Positions 1-9,966 of a stretch of DNA of 64,000 nt are shown here, one piece after another (the stretch's first letter is position 1; each line of letters opens with the position of its first letter). The notes under the pieces were generated by a model, which saw only the letters and a program-made list of their open reading frames with translations, searched no databases and was not told the DNA's origin. Source of the stretch: Thiothrix sp. (GTDB lineage: Bacteria; Pseudomonadota; Gammaproteobacteria; Thiotrichales; Thiotrichaceae); contig SSFA01000021.1 of assembly GCA_008015155.1 (NCBI GenBank), positions 32,161 through 96,160 on the forward strand, given 5' to 3'. Both the position numbers and the translations under genes were made by a program.

Positions 1-1045
1 AGATTTTAAGCCCATGATTACTGCGAACATCTCGCTCTGTTTCCGCAATAATCCGTCCCATCACCTCAACCGCTTCAAGTGGATATTGCCCTGCTGCTGT
101 TTCTGCTGACAACATCACTGCATCTGCACCATCATAAATGGCTGTAGCCACATCTGAAGCTTCAGCACGTGTTGGTACTGGCGAGTTAATCATAGATTCT
201 AGCATCTGTGTCGCCACAATGACGGGACGTCCTAAAGAACGTGCAGTTTCCACAATACGCTTTTGGATAGCAGGTACCCGCTCAGGAGGTAACTCTACGC
301 CCAAATCGCCACGTGCTACCATTACCGCATCTGCCAACTCAATGATTCGGTGCAATTGATCTAAAGCAGAAGGCTTTTCTAATTTGGCTAATACACCTGC
401 ACGACCATTCACCAAATTACGCGCTTCGATAATATCCTCAGGGCGTTGCACAAAAGACAGTGCCACCCAGTCAACGCCCAGTTCTAAACCAAAGGCTAAA
501 TCGGCTCGGTCTTTTTCAGTTAGAGCGCTAATTGGTAATTGCTTATCTGGAACATTCACCCCTTTACGGTCAGAAATAACACCGCCGACAATCACCGTGG
601 TGACAGCTACTAAAGGTGAGGCTTGCGTGACTTGTAAACGTACTTTACCGTCATCAACCAACAATTCGTGACCCGCTTCGAGTACATCAAAAATCTCTTT
701 ATGCGGCAGGCTAACCCCCTGCTGGTCACCTAAACGTTTCTCTAAATACAGATTGAAGGTATCCCCTTTCTTTAAAGTAATTTTGCCTTCAGCAAAGGTA
801 CCAATGCGTAATTTGGGCCCTTGTAAATCCATCAGTATGCCAATCGGTCGATCAAACTCAGTTTCCATCGAGCGGATCAGATTGAAACGCGCGCGTTGAT
901 CTTCATGGCTGCCATGACTAAAGTTGAGGCGGAACACATTCACGCCAGCCTCCACCAATTTGCGTAACACTGCCTCGTCATTGGAAGCAGGGCCTAGGGT
1001 AGCTACTATCTTGGTGCGCCGGTCTAATTTAAAAGGACTTTTCAT
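1..1045 (-). CDS. pyk: Pyruvate kinase (C-terminal part lies outside the window)
   Basis: Catalyses phosphoenolpyruvate + ADP to pyruvate + ATP, the last step of glycolysis and of the ED route. The gene reads leftward off the window edge, so only about 348 N-terminal residues of a family that is usually 470-480 long are visible. The start MKSPFKLDRRTKIVATLGPA is typical of the family. Further motifs are the substrate region VFRLNFSHGSHEDQ, LDLQGPKLRIG, and the signature region with the catalytic lysine, VLAKLEKPSALDQL. The segments MVARGDLGVELP and VATQMLESMI complete the TIM-barrel active site. It is the last visible gene of the sugar-catabolism cluster, about 40 bp after mgsA. The regulatory C-terminal domain cannot be judged here. 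Confidence 0.95.
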   Translation of the reverse strand, partial: MKSPFKLDRRTKIVATLGPASNDEAVLRKLVEAGVNVFRLNFSHGSHEDQRARFNLIRSMETEFDRPIGILMDLQGPKLRIGTFAEGKITLKKGDTFNLYLEKRLGDQQGVSLPHKEIFDVLEAGHELLVDDGKVRLQVTQASPLVAVTTVIVGGVISDRKGVNVPDKQLPISALTEKDRADLAFGLELGVDWVALSFVQRPEDIIEARNLVNGRAGVLAKLEKPSALDQLHRIIELADAVMVARGDLGVELPPERVPAIQKRIVETARSLGRPVIVATQMLESMINSPVPTRAEASDVATAIYDGADAVMLSAETAAGQYPLEAVEVMGRIIAETERDVRSNHGLKI

Positions 1046-1087
1046 TGCTTAGTTATTCCATGGTGAATACGGTGAAGAATTGAAGCT

Positions 1088-1552
1088 TTAGTGAGCCAAA
1101 CGGTTAGTTAAACGTTGCAGATAAGCTTCATAGCGCTCTTCCATTGACAGGATCTCGGGCGCTAATTCAGGATGATTAAAATATTGGCTAGACACCAAAT
1201 AATCTGCGGTGCTTTGATTACAAGCCAAAGGAATTTCGTACAAGGTAGCCAAGCGGACTAAAGCTTTGACATCTACATCATGAGGCTGCGGGGTCATTGG
1301 GTCTTGCAAGAAAATAACACAAGCAATTTTACCCTCAGCGATCAAAGCACCTACCTGCTGATCGCCCCCTAAAGGGCCACTTCGTAAAGGATGAATATTC
1401 AGTTCAGGATAGGCATCTTGCAATAAGCGTCCTGTCGTGCCAGTTGCATAGATCAAGCGCCCTTGCAGATGAGCTAGATTTCTTCCTACCCAATTGACAA
1501 GATCCGGTTTTGTGCGGTCATGGGCGATCATCGCAATAGCTAAGTTTGGCAT
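1088..1552 (-). CDS. mgsA: Methylglyoxal synthase
   Basis: Converts dihydroxyacetone phosphate to methylglyoxal and phosphate, a bypass of lower glycolysis used under phosphate limitation or sugar overload. The 154 residues match the family length. Visible motifs are the N-terminal AHDRTKPDLVNWV, the phosphate-binding GPLGGDQQVGALI and the active-site segment IFLQDPMTPQPHDVDVKAL with its conserved aspartates. It lies between eda and pyk on the same strand, so it is probably co-transcribed with the ED genes. That placement is less usual than the enzyme itself. In the 74-bp gap before it sits a short perfect inverted repeat. Confidence 0.93.
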   Translation of the reverse strand: MPNLAIAMIAHDRTKPDLVNWVGRNLAHLQGRLIYATGTTGRLLQDAYPELNIHPLRSGPLGGDQQVGALIAEGKIACVIFLQDPMTPQPHDVDVKALVRLATLYEIPLACNQSTADYLVSSQYFNHPELAPEILSMEERYEAYLQRLTNRLAH

Positions 1553-1571
1553 CTGCCTACCTCTTGCCCGA

Positions 1572-1590
1572 AGCCTTGCTTAGCAAGGCT
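1572..1590 (-). repeat. Inverted repeat between eda and mgsA
   Basis: The arms AGCCTTGCT and AGCAAGGCT (9 bp) are separated by one base. As RNA this would fold as a 7-bp stem with a 5-nt loop. No T-run follows on the minus strand, so it is not a standard intrinsic terminator. It could be an RNA-processing or stabilising hairpin that sets mgsA expression apart from eda. Confidence 0.4.
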
Positions 1591-1626
1591 GAATAATGAT
1601 TGATTCAACAGCGTGATTTAAAAATC

Positions 1627-2253
1627 TTAAATCTTTTTCAAAGCTTGGGCAGCTTGCGCTAAGCTTTGGACAGCTTGCCAATCACCCGCTTGTAATAGAT
1701 TATCCGGTGTTACCCAAGATCCACCTACACACATAACATTCGGCAGCGCTAAATAGTTAGCGGCTGTTTTTTCAGTAATGCCGCCTGTTGGGCAGAACAT
1801 CACTTTAGGTAAAGGCCCATGTAAAGACTTTAACATGGACACCCCACCTGCAGCTTCTGCAGGGAAAAACTTTAAGGTATCTAAGCCCAGCTCCAGCAAA
1901 CGCATCACTTCTGAAGCGGTGGATGCACCGGGTAACAAAGGTAAACCTTCATCCGCCGCTGCTTTAACTAGATCAGCGGTTGCCCCGGGAGATACCGCAA
2001 ATTGAGCTCCCGCTGCTTTCGCTGCTTTCACGTCTGCTAAACTTAACACTGTTCCCGCACCCACTTGACTCCCCGGAACTTCGCTCATCAAACGAATTAC
2101 CTCCAAAGCGGCAGGTGTACGTAAAGTCACTTCTAACACCTTTAAACCACCAGCCACTAAGGCCTCAGCCAAAGGTTTAGCATGGGAAGGTTCTTTAACT
2201 ACTAATACAGGAATGACTGCGACCTGCTGACACATGTCTCTCAATGAAAACAT
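1627..2253 (-). CDS. eda: KDPG aldolase (2-dehydro-3-deoxyphosphogluconate aldolase)
   Basis: Cleaves 2-keto-3-deoxy-6-phosphogluconate to pyruvate and glyceraldehyde-3-phosphate, the second ED-specific step. The 208 residues agree with the class I trimeric aldolases. Motifs seen are the Glu region LKVLEVTLRTP, the glycine-rich GAGTVL, the Schiff-base lysine segment TLKFFPAEAAGG and the phosphate-binding CPTGGI. It starts 13 bp after pgi stops, consistent with one operon. Some family members also act on 4-hydroxy-2-oxoglutarate, which sequence cannot exclude. Confidence 0.95.
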   Translation of the reverse strand: MFSLRDMCQQVAVIPVLVVKEPSHAKPLAEALVAGGLKVLEVTLRTPAALEVIRLMSEVPGSQVGAGTVLSLADVKAAKAAGAQFAVSPGATADLVKAAADEGLPLLPGASTASEVMRLLELGLDTLKFFPAEAAGGVSMLKSLHGPLPKVMFCPTGGITEKTAANYLALPNVMCVGGSWVTPDNLLQAGDWQAVQSLAQAAQALKKI

Positions 2254-2265
2254 TGCTAATCCTCT

Positions 2266-3912
2266 CTAGGCACGCAGTGCGTGAATATGTTTTAAAAGCC
2301 CTGCCGTCGAAGCATCTACATCAACCGGCACCGTGCGCTCGCGTAGCGCCGGCGCTAAGGCAGTCGCTAACTTTTTGCCTAACTCCACGCCCCATTGGTC
2401 GTAAGAGTTAACACCCCAAATCACCCCTTGCACAAATACTTTATGTTCAAATAATGCAACTAAACGGCCTAAAGTATGTGGAGTAAGCTGACGATACACG
2501 ATCGAAGTGGAAGGCCGATCACCAGGGAAGGTACGATGGGGCACTAACTGTTCAATCTTTTCCAACGATAGACCAGCTGCTTGCATATCAGCACGTACCG
2601 CTTCTGCATCGCGCCCAAACGCCAAAGCTTGTGCTTGTGCTAATACATTGGTCAGTAGAGTTTCATGATGATTTTCCACATCCCCGAAACTACTTTGGCT
2701 ACTAGGATTAGCAGCTGCTAAAAAATCCACCGGAATCACATCACTACCCTGATGAATCAGCTGGAAAAAGGAATGCTGTGCATTAGTTCCAGGCTCACCC
2801 CAAATGACAGGCCCTGTGGATTCTTGAATCGGTTCACCCCCTAGCTGGACACGTTTACCATTAGACTCCATATCTAATTGCTGCACATAAGCGGGAAAGC
2901 GTGCTAAATGTTGATCATAAGGAATCAAAGCAACACTAGGGTAATTCAAAACATTGCGCCGCCAAATACCAACTAAAGCGAACAGGACGGGTAAATTACT
3001 GGCCAAGGGTGCTGAGCGAAAATGCTCATCCATCGCTTTCGCACCTGCCAAAAATTCGCTAAACGCTTGTTTGCCTATAGCAATGGCCAACGGCAAACCA
3101 ATCGCTGACCAGACGGAATAGCGTCCACCAACCCAATCCCAGAAACCAAATACTCGAGCGTCATCGATCCCGTAAGTACGCGTCGCAGCTAGATTAGTCG
3201 ACACTGCTGCTAGGTGTTGCCCTGCTTGTTCACCCAGCTCTGCTTTAAGCCAAGCTAAAGCTGTACTGAAATTCAGCATGGTTTCAGCGGTCGTGAAGGT
3301 TTTAGAGGCAACAATAATTAAGGTCGTCGCTGGATTCAGAGGCCTCAAAGTATCAACAATATGCGCACCATCGACATTCGACACAAAATGGAGTCGTGGG
3401 CCATCATGCCAAGGGGCTAGCGCAGCCGTCACCATGACAGGGCCTAAATCTGAACCACCAATCCCAATATTCACAACATCCGTGAAAGTTTGGCCACTTA
3501 CCGTTTGATAAGTGCCTGTCCGCACGGCCTCTGCAAACTCTAAAAAGCGCTCACGTACTTCAGCCACATCAGCTAATACATCTTGACCATCGACTACCAC
3601 TCCAGCAGGAATGCCGTCACGTAAAGCCATATGTAAGACAGCACGATTTTCGGTGCTATTGATTTTCTCACCTTGCACCATCGCATCACGGCGGGCTTCG
3701 ACTTGCGCATGGCTAGCCAGTTGTACTAAAGCATTGAGAGCGAAACTATCGAGTTTTTCTTTAGAAAAATCGATCAGTAAATCATCCAGATTAAAAGCTA
3801 AGCTTTCAAAACGCTGTGAGTCAGTCGCAAATAAATCGCGCAAATGCTGCGTTTTCAAGCGCTCTGCATGCATCGCCAAAGCTTGCCAATCTTTAGTCAG
3901 ATTTGCTTTCAT
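2266..3912 (-). CDS. pgi: Glucose-6-phosphate isomerase
   Basis: Interconverts glucose-6-phosphate and fructose-6-phosphate. Together with fructokinase it lets fructose carbon enter zwf and the ED route. From the chosen ATG (MKANLTKDWQAL) the protein has 548 residues, the normal proteobacterial length. Motifs include VVNIGIGGSDLGPVM, VASKTFTTAETM, the family signature around DMESNGKRVQL, and GEPGTNAQHSFFQLIHQG with conserved His. The reading frame stays open upstream to about 4014, but that extension overlaps edd and adds residues unlike the family. The ATG at 3912 lies 4 bp beyond the edd stop. Confidence 0.96.
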   Translation of the reverse strand: MKANLTKDWQALAMHAERLKTQHLRDLFATDSQRFESLAFNLDDLLIDFSKEKLDSFALNALVQLASHAQVEARRDAMVQGEKINSTENRAVLHMALRDGIPAGVVVDGQDVLADVAEVRERFLEFAEAVRTGTYQTVSGQTFTDVVNIGIGGSDLGPVMVTAALAPWHDGPRLHFVSNVDGAHIVDTLRPLNPATTLIIVASKTFTTAETMLNFSTALAWLKAELGEQAGQHLAAVSTNLAATRTYGIDDARVFGFWDWVGGRYSVWSAIGLPLAIAIGKQAFSEFLAGAKAMDEHFRSAPLASNLPVLFALVGIWRRNVLNYPSVALIPYDQHLARFPAYVQQLDMESNGKRVQLGGEPIQESTGPVIWGEPGTNAQHSFFQLIHQGSDVIPVDFLAAANPSSQSSFGDVENHHETLLTNVLAQAQALAFGRDAEAVRADMQAAGLSLEKIEQLVPHRTFPGDRPSTSIVYRQLTPHTLGRLVALFEHKVFVQGVIWGVNSYDQWGVELGKKLATALAPALRERTVPVDVDASTAGLLKHIHALRA

Positions 3913-3916
3913 TATT

Positions 3917-5743
3917 TTATACTCCAGCCGCGAATAAGGAGCTGGCACCACTAGAAGCAGGCCCGACTGCTTGGCGGAAAACTTGGAATAATTCGCGTCC
4001 CAAACCAGCCTCATTCGCTGCTAAATTCGCTGTTGTATTGGGTCGGCTCTCGAAATCGGCAGCCAATACCGTTAACTCACCCTTTTCTGCATCTAAACGG
4101 ATTAAATCGCCATCACGAATTTTGGCAATCGCGCCACCATCCATAGCTTCTGGGCTTAAATGAATAGCCGCTGGAACCTTGCCACTTGCCCCAGACATAC
4201 GTCCATCTGTGACTAAAGCGACTTGTTGCCCACGATCTTGCAGAACACCTAAAACCGGTGTGAGACTATGTAATTCAGGCATTCCATTCGCTTTGGGTCC
4301 TTGGAAACGCACCACACAAACAAAATCGCCCGTCAGCTCACCTGCTTTGAAGGCTGCTTTCACTTCTTCTTGGTCATGGAAAACTTTGGCAGGTGCTTCA
4401 ATAATACGGCGCTCTGGTTTCACCGCAGAAACTTTGATGACTGCCTCACCTAGATTGCCTTGCAAACTCACTAAGCCACCGGAGGTTTGGAAAGCTTCAG
4501 TGTAGGGACGCAAAATGTCGGTATCATGACTGGCCGTAGCACCCTCAACCCAGATCGCTTTGCCTTGCTCATTGAGTTTGGCTTCTTGTGTATAATGATG
4601 CAAACCAAAACCTGCGACAGTATGCACATCTTCATGTAAAAGACCGGCAGCCAGCAATTCGCGAATCACAAATTGCAAGCCACCAGCAGCATGGAAATGG
4701 TTAACATCAGCTGAGCCATTCGGATAAACCCGTGCCATCAAAGGCGTGACTGCAGATAAATCAGAAAAATCTTCCAAACACACGATTAAACCTGCAGCCC
4801 GTGCCATCGCAATCAAATGCAGGACTAAATTGGTTGAACCGCCTGTGGCATTGAGGCCGACAATCCCATTGACGAATGCCTTAGCGGATAAAACTTCACA
4901 AGCTGGTGTATACTGACCTGCTTCTGCAGTGAGCTTCAGGACTTGTTCAGTACCTGCCACCGTCAAGGCCTCACGTAGCGGAGTATTGGGATTGACAAAG
5001 CTGCTACCTGGCAATTGCAGCCCCATAAACTCCATCAGCATTTGATTGCTATTCGCAGTGCCATAGAAAGTACAAGTCCCTACATTATGGTAAGACTGCA
5101 TTTCAGCTTCTAACAGCTCAGCACGGCCTACTTGTCCCGCTGCATATTGCTGGCGCACTTTAGCTTTTTGGTCATTCGAAATACCCGAAACCATCGGCCC
5201 AGCCGGTAAAAATACACAAGGCAGATAACCAAAAGTAGCTGCAGCAATCACTAAGCCGGGAACAATTTTATCGCAGACGCCCAAAAAAGCAGCTGCATCA
5301 AACAAGTTATGGCTTAATGCAATACCCGCAGCCATCGCAATCACATCGCGTGAAAACAGCGATAACTCCATGCCGGGTTGACCTTGAGTCACGCCATCAC
5401 ACATAGCAGGGACGCCACCAGCTACTTGAGCGGTAGCACCTAAGGAACGGGCTACTTGTTTAATTAAAGCAGGATATGTTTCGAAAGGCTGATGCGCCGA
5501 CAGCATGTCATTGTAAGCAGTGACAATCCCAAGATTGGGCGCTTTGCTCGCTACAATTTTGAACTTATCAGAAGCTGGGCTAGCAGCAACAGCGTGGGCT
5601 AAATTACCGCAGGCCAGATTATGCCGATTATCACGTACTGCTGCTTGTTGCATGCGGGCTAAATAAAGATTACGCGTCTGTTGACTGCGCTGCTCAATCC
5701 GAGCTGTCACCTCGGCAATAACTGGGTGAACGGTGGTATTCAT
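3917..5743 (-). CDS. edd: Phosphogluconate dehydratase
   Basis: Dehydrates 6-phosphogluconate to KDPG, the committing step of the ED pathway. It is an oxygen-sensitive [4Fe-4S] enzyme of the IlvD/Edd family. The 608 residues fit Edd (about 603) rather than IlvD. Visible features are [35 protein letters not shown] with a probable cluster cysteine, [27 protein letters not shown], and the C-terminal [19 protein letters not shown]. It lies 20 bp after pgl and 4 bp before pgi, so it is clearly within the operon. The sequence appears intact. Confidence 0.96.
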   Translation of the reverse strand: MNTTVHPVIAEVTARIEQRSQQTRNLYLARMQQAAVRDNRHNLACGNLAHAVAASPASDKFKIVASKAPNLGIVTAYNDMLSAHQPFETYPALIKQVARSLGATAQVAGGVPAMCDGVTQGQPGMELSLFSRDVIAMAAGIALSHNLFDAAAFLGVCDKIVPGLVIAAATFGYLPCVFLPAGPMVSGISNDQKAKVRQQYAAGQVGRAELLEAEMQSYHNVGTCTFYGTANSNQMLMEFMGLQLPGSSFVNPNTPLREALTVAGTEQVLKLTAEAGQYTPACEVLSAKAFVNGIVGLNATGGSTNLVLHLIAMARAAGLIVCLEDFSDLSAVTPLMARVYPNGSADVNHFHAAGGLQFVIRELLAAGLLHEDVHTVAGFGLHHYTQEAKLNEQGKAIWVEGATASHDTDILRPYTEAFQTSGGLVSLQGNLGEAVIKVSAVKPERRIIEAPAKVFHDQEEVKAAFKAGELTGDFVCVVRFQGPKANGMPELHSLTPVLGVLQDRGQQVALVTDGRMSGASGKVPAAIHLSPEAMDGGAIAKIRDGDLIRLDAEKGELTVLAADFESRPNTTANLAANEAGLGRELFQVFRQAVGPASSGASSLFAAGV

Positions 5744-5763
5744 AATGTTCTCGATCCGCGCTC

Positions 5764-6462
5764 TTACGGTGCATAGTGAATCGTCAACTTATCACCAGCT
5801 TGCTGTAATAAAGCTTCAATTGGCCACTGGCGTGGCTGGCTGGCAGCAAGATTGGCCTGCGCTTGTTCTAGTAATTGATGTTTATCAGCGCTGGTGATGA
5901 GTAAATGTAAGTGCTTAGCTTGCAATAAAGCAGCCAAACTTAAGGAAATACGTGCCTCTGGCAAATCAGGCGCTCGTATTTCTAATAAAATAGTAGAGTT
6001 ATTAGGATCTAAACCCAATTCTAGGTTAGAAGCTTGTGGAAATAGTGAAGCAAAATGCCCATCATTGCCCATACCCAAAACCACTGAGTCTAATGGCAAA
6101 AAGTTTTCTTGCAGTTGGCTCGCCAAATTATCCAAATCGGCTGCAGTTTGTGCAGCCTGATATAAGCTTTGAAAGCTAGCGGCTGGCTGCAAACCTCCTA
6201 AAAGGTGCGTTTGCAAGAGGCGAGCATTAGAACGCTCATTGCTAGGGTCAACTTGCCGTTCATCAGTTAACGTGAAGGCTATTTTAGACCAATCCAATGC
6301 TTGCTTCGCTAAAGCCTCAAAAAATAAGACGGGTGTCGTGCCACCAGCGAACGCAGCCGTAGCCTTAGCTTTAATTTGAATCGCCCCTTGCAATTCGCTA
6401 GCTACTAATTGCGCTAATTGCTCAGCTTGCACCGCCCGGTCAGGATAGCTAATCAGATTCAT
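5764..6462 (-). CDS. pgl: 6-phosphogluconolactonase
   Basis: Hydrolyses 6-phosphoglucono-1,5-lactone to 6-phosphogluconate between Zwf and Edd. The 232-residue protein belongs to the DevB/Pgl (NagB-like) family: [14 protein letters not shown] near residue 40, then [20 protein letters not shown], then [15 protein letters not shown] with the catalytic His. The ATG at 6462 overlaps the zwf stop in an ATGA arrangement. That supports this start over one 18 bp further upstream (MAGNRG...), and it suggests translational coupling. Confidence 0.93.
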   Translation of the reverse strand: MNLISYPDRAVQAEQLAQLVASELQGAIQIKAKATAAFAGGTTPVLFFEALAKQALDWSKIAFTLTDERQVDPSNERSNARLLQTHLLGGLQPAASFQSLYQAAQTAADLDNLASQLQENFLPLDSVVLGMGNDGHFASLFPQASNLELGLDPNNSTILLEIRAPDLPEARISLSLAALLQAKHLHLLITSADKHQLLEQAQANLAASQPRQWPIEALLQQAGDKLTIHYAP

Positions 6463-7934
6463 GCCTCGATTTCCCGCCAACGTCGCCCGTCTCGCGCCAT
6501 CATTTCAACAGCCGCAATCGGGCCACGGCTTCCCGGATCATAAGCTTCCGGCTTCAATCCAGAAGCTTCCCAAGCATCAATGATCGGGTCAATCCAGCGC
6601 CAAGCAGCTTCGACCTCGTCGCCACGCATGAATAAGGTTTGATTACCGCGCACCACATCCATAATCAGACGCTCATACGCATCCGGCATCCGCCAGCTCC
6701 CTTCACGCCCTTCAGCAAAACTCATATCTAAGGGGATATCACGTAAACGGAAGCCACCGGGTCCTGGATCTTTCGTCATAATATGTAATTGTAAACCTTC
6801 ATCAGGCTGCAGACGAATGATCAAAATATTGGGCATAGTCGGCGTCTCTAAATCCCCAAATACTGAGTGTGCCGGTTCTTTAAAAACCACTGCAATTTCA
6901 GTCATTTGTGCACGTAGCTTCTTACCAGTACGCAAATAGAAAGGCACGCCCGACCAACGCCAGTTATCAATTTCTGCCTTAATGGCAATATACGATTCTG
7001 TTCTACTATCAGGATTACCGACATCTTTTAGATAAGATTCGGCATCAGCTCCATGGCCAATATACTGACCACGCACTGTATTTGTTAATACATTACGTCC
7101 GGTTAAAGGTCGCAATGAACGTAATACTTTCAGCTTTTCATCGCGCAGTGCATCTGCATCAAATTTATACGGTGGCTCCATCGCCAATAAGCACAGCAAT
7201 TGGACTAAGTGATTTTGCACCATATCACGGATAGCACCTGCTGTATCATAGTAGCTACCACGACTACCTACCCCTAAAGACTCTGCAGCAGTAATTTGTA
7301 CATGATCAATACGATTAGCATTCCATAAAGGCTCAAACAGTGCATTGGCAAAACGCAGTGCCATTAAGTTTTGGACTGTTTCCTTACCCAAATAATGATC
7401 AATCCGGTAGACTGATTTTTCATTGAATACGCTGCTAATGGATTGATTCAGTTCAATCGCGCTTTCTAAATCATGACCTAAAGGTTTCTCGACTACTAAA
7501 CGCGCTTTAAGGGTAGCCAAGCCAACATTGGCTAAACCTTGGGCGATTGTGCCAAATAGTGCCGGTCCCACCGCCAAATAGTAAACACGAATATGTTCAG
7601 GGCATGCATTAAGATAAGTAACTAAATCGCCCCAAGCATCGGAATTAGTGACATCAATATGTAAATAGCTTAAGCGATTGATGAAGCGCTCGACGGCTGC
7701 TGAACTTAATTCATCTTTAGCCACATGCTGGTTTAAGGCTTCACGAGCTTCAAGTTTGAAAGCGTCTGTGTCTTGCTCAGTACGGGCTAAACCTAAGATA
7801 CGCGCGGCAGCTGGAATTTGCCCATCAGCGTCGCGTCGAAACAAAGCAGGCAATAGTTTACGCATTGCCAAATCGCCGGTTCCGCCAAAAATGACAAGAT
7901 CAAAAGGATCAACAGGAATGACCGTGCTGCTCAT
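6459..7934 (-). CDS. zwf: Glucose-6-phosphate 1-dehydrogenase
   Basis: Oxidises glucose-6-phosphate to 6-phosphogluconolactone with NAD(P)+ and feeds the ED and pentose-phosphate routes. The 491 residues are of standard length. The N-terminal FGGTGDLAMRKLLPAL is the dinucleotide-binding motif. VEKPLGHDL and the signature RIDHYLGKETVQN with the catalytic His/Lys follow, then FLRTGKKL-type substrate contacts near residue 335. It is followed by pgl through an ATGA overlap and preceded by fructokinase 46 bp upstream. Cofactor preference cannot be read reliably from the sequence. Confidence 0.97.
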   Translation of the reverse strand: MSSTVIPVDPFDLVIFGGTGDLAMRKLLPALFRRDADGQIPAAARILGLARTEQDTDAFKLEAREALNQHVAKDELSSAAVERFINRLSYLHIDVTNSDAWGDLVTYLNACPEHIRVYYLAVGPALFGTIAQGLANVGLATLKARLVVEKPLGHDLESAIELNQSISSVFNEKSVYRIDHYLGKETVQNLMALRFANALFEPLWNANRIDHVQITAAESLGVGSRGSYYDTAGAIRDMVQNHLVQLLCLLAMEPPYKFDADALRDEKLKVLRSLRPLTGRNVLTNTVRGQYIGHGADAESYLKDVGNPDSRTESYIAIKAEIDNWRWSGVPFYLRTGKKLRAQMTEIAVVFKEPAHSVFGDLETPTMPNILIIRLQPDEGLQLHIMTKDPGPGGFRLRDIPLDMSFAEGREGSWRMPDAYERLIMDVVRGNQTLFMRGDEVEAAWRWIDPIIDAWEASGLKPEAYDPGSRGPIAAVEMMARDGRRWREIEA

Positions 7935-7980
7935 GACTATTGGGTTTCCTTGGTGGTTGTTTTAACAATTTTATTTGTTA

Positions 7981-8925
7981 TTAGAGTGCAGCTTGAATCT
8001 CTGCGCGAGTCGGCAAATTAGCACCGCGTCGGGAACAGGTGATGGCAGCCGCCACCGTCGCAGTATGGCCTATCTTCAATAAGGTTTCGTTATTAAGCTG
8101 TTCAGACCAAACAGCTGTAGAATTTTTTAAGCTTACAACAGCATCTAGCAAAGACGCCTGAAAAGTATCACCTGCGCCGACCGTATCAATTACTTTCACT
8201 GATTGGCCTGGCACATCAACTTGTCCATGATGACTCCATAAAGAAGCCCCCTTGCCTCCACGCGTCAAGGCCACTAACTGAGGGCCTTGTTGCAACCAGC
8301 TTTCCACTATAGCTTCTGGCTGCTGCTCTGGATAGAGCAAATGTAAATCCTCATCACTTACTTTGACCACATCAAATAAAGGCAAAAGTTCCGCAATGCG
8401 TTGTTTCCAAATCTCCAAACGCGGCTCGACATTCAAGCGTACATTAGGGTCTAAGGAAAGAAGGCGCTTGCCCGAATGTTGCTGGGCAAGCGCAAAGTAC
8501 GAATCGGCAGTCGGCTGTGCAACGATGGAATAGGAACCGAAGTGAATAACCGCTGTCCCCTCTAAATCAACATTAATGTCATCTAAAGTTAACAAGCGAT
8601 CCGCCGCGCCGTTACCGTAAAAAGCATAACTAGGTACGCCCGCAGCATCCTGCTGGACGAAACCTAAAGTAGTTGGTGCTTGCTTACGTGCAATCAGATG
8701 AGTTTTAACTCCTTCTGATTGCAAGCTTGCTAAAAGCCTTTCACCTAAGAAGTCTGTAGAAAGTCCTGTCAACATCGCAACCGGACAGCCTAAACGTGCT
8801 AGCCCCACCGCCACATTAAGTGGTGAGCCACCTACACGTGCACTAAGCGGTACTTCAAAAGCTGCTTGATCAACAACTTCTGCTGTAAACACATCAAATA
8901 GTGCCTCTCCACAGACTACAAACAT
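7981..8925 (-). CDS. PfkB-family sugar kinase, probably fructokinase
   Basis: Phosphorylates a sugar with ATP; fructose is the likely substrate, giving fructose-6-phosphate. The 314-residue protein starts MFVVCGEALFDVF. It has the PfkB N-terminal glycine motif RVGGSPLNVAVGLARLG (about residues 30-46) and the C-terminal signature DTVGAGDTFQASLLDAV (about 246-262), which contains the anion hole and catalytic Asp. The pgi and zwf neighbours and an outer-membrane porin 21 bp upstream favour fructose or a fructose-containing sugar. KDG kinase or another PfkB sugar kinase is possible. Confidence 0.8.
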   Translation of the reverse strand: MFVVCGEALFDVFTAEVVDQAAFEVPLSARVGGSPLNVAVGLARLGCPVAMLTGLSTDFLGERLLASLQSEGVKTHLIARKQAPTTLGFVQQDAAGVPSYAFYGNGAADRLLTLDDINVDLEGTAVIHFGSYSIVAQPTADSYFALAQQHSGKRLLSLDPNVRLNVEPRLEIWKQRIAELLPLFDVVKVSDEDLHLLYPEQQPEAIVESWLQQGPQLVALTRGGKGASLWSHHGQVDVPGQSVKVIDTVGAGDTFQASLLDAVVSLKNSTAVWSEQLNNETLLKIGHTATVAAAITCSRRGANLPTRAEIQAAL

Positions 8926-8946
8926 GATAGCTTTACCTAGTTCAAC

Positions 8947-9930
8947 TTAGAATGTGTAGTTAAAGCGTACACGTGCAGCATTGACTTTATCGTCAGCACC
9001 ATCTACGCCACCTACATCAGTCGCTTTAGAAGTACTCGCTGCAAAAGTGACACTCGCATCTTTAGCACCGAATAAAGGAACAGTATATGCGCCATAGAAA
9101 GTATTTAACTTTGCATCAGTCCCTGTGTAATCTTCTTTAGAAGTCACATAACCAACGCCCCAAGGGCCTTGAGTGAAATTCAAAGCAACAGAAGTTACAT
9201 CTGCGCCATCATCATCAGCATTCTTTTTAGAAAGGCTAGCATTAGCAGTACCACCAGCGACATCAAAACCAGCGCCAAGACCAAAGCCTTTGTAGGTAGA
9301 ATCAGTAGTTGCACCCACATCTTCAGTGGTAACACTTTCAAAGCCAGCACGCACAGTCACTGCACCAGCTTTATAAGTCATTGCGGGTCTGACCGCGGTG
9401 AACTTATCATAATCATCTGTATTTTTGGCTGCCATCAAGCCTAACTCAAAATTCATGGCATCATTAGGCTTTAAATGAAACGCGCTATGAATAGCATCAC
9501 TTTTACGACCTCTAGCACCATTAGTACCATAAGGACTCATACTACCTGCATGTTCAGCTACTGTATCCTTACCGACTGGGAAGAGATCAATCGCTTCAAA
9601 ACGACCAATCTGTACATCCCAATTGCTACGACCCATCTGTAAATAAACATCGTCATAGTTGATCTCGTGATCATCACTATCTTGATTGAAAGGTAGTAAT
9701 GGCTGAGCCACCCCTTTAACAAAGTAGTCGTCACCTTTAAGTTCACCGACAGCATTTAACTTCACGCGACCACCATGATAATAACTAGTGTCAGCATCAC
9801 CACCTTTAGCAGTCAAATCTAATTCAACATCTCCACCAATGTTAAAGGTTTTCTCTTCTGCTTGAACATTAAAGCCCACCAATAAGGCAGCTATCCCGCA
9901 AGCAACGCTCAATTTCAATTTAGTTTTCAT
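8947..9930 (-). CDS. Outer-membrane porin, probably sugar-selective
   Basis: A 327-residue predicted beta-barrel. It has a signal peptide (MKTKLKLSVACGIAALLVGF, cleavage near VQA/EE) and ends in alternating residues and a terminal Phe (RVRFNYTF), the usual signal for outer-membrane assembly. The body is rich in Asp, Gly, Thr and Lys, and repeated short stretches look like amphipathic strands. It opens the fructokinase-zwf-pgl-edd-pgi-eda cluster, which suggests uptake of a sugar. It resembles RafY/glycoporin-like porins in size and style, but I cannot confirm the subfamily. AAGGT with 7-nt spacing precedes the ATG. Confidence 0.75.
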   Translation of the reverse strand: MKTKLKLSVACGIAALLVGFNVQAEEKTFNIGGDVELDLTAKGGDADTSYYHGGRVKLNAVGELKGDDYFVKGVAQPLLPFNQDSDDHEINYDDVYLQMGRSNWDVQIGRFEAIDLFPVGKDTVAEHAGSMSPYGTNGARGRKSDAIHSAFHLKPNDAMNFELGLMAAKNTDDYDKFTAVRPAMTYKAGAVTVRAGFESVTTEDVGATTDSTYKGFGLGAGFDVAGGTANASLSKKNADDDGADVTSVALNFTQGPWGVGYVTSKEDYTGTDAKLNTFYGAYTVPLFGAKDASVTFAASTSKATDVGGVDGADDKVNAARVRFNYTF

Positions 9931-9966
9931 TGCATTTACCTTCGCTATTCAATCAAAAACACGGTT

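Noticed and set aside
3913..4014. N-terminal extension of pgi
   Set aside because: It would overlap edd and adds residues absent from the family; the ATG at 3912 fits spacing and length.
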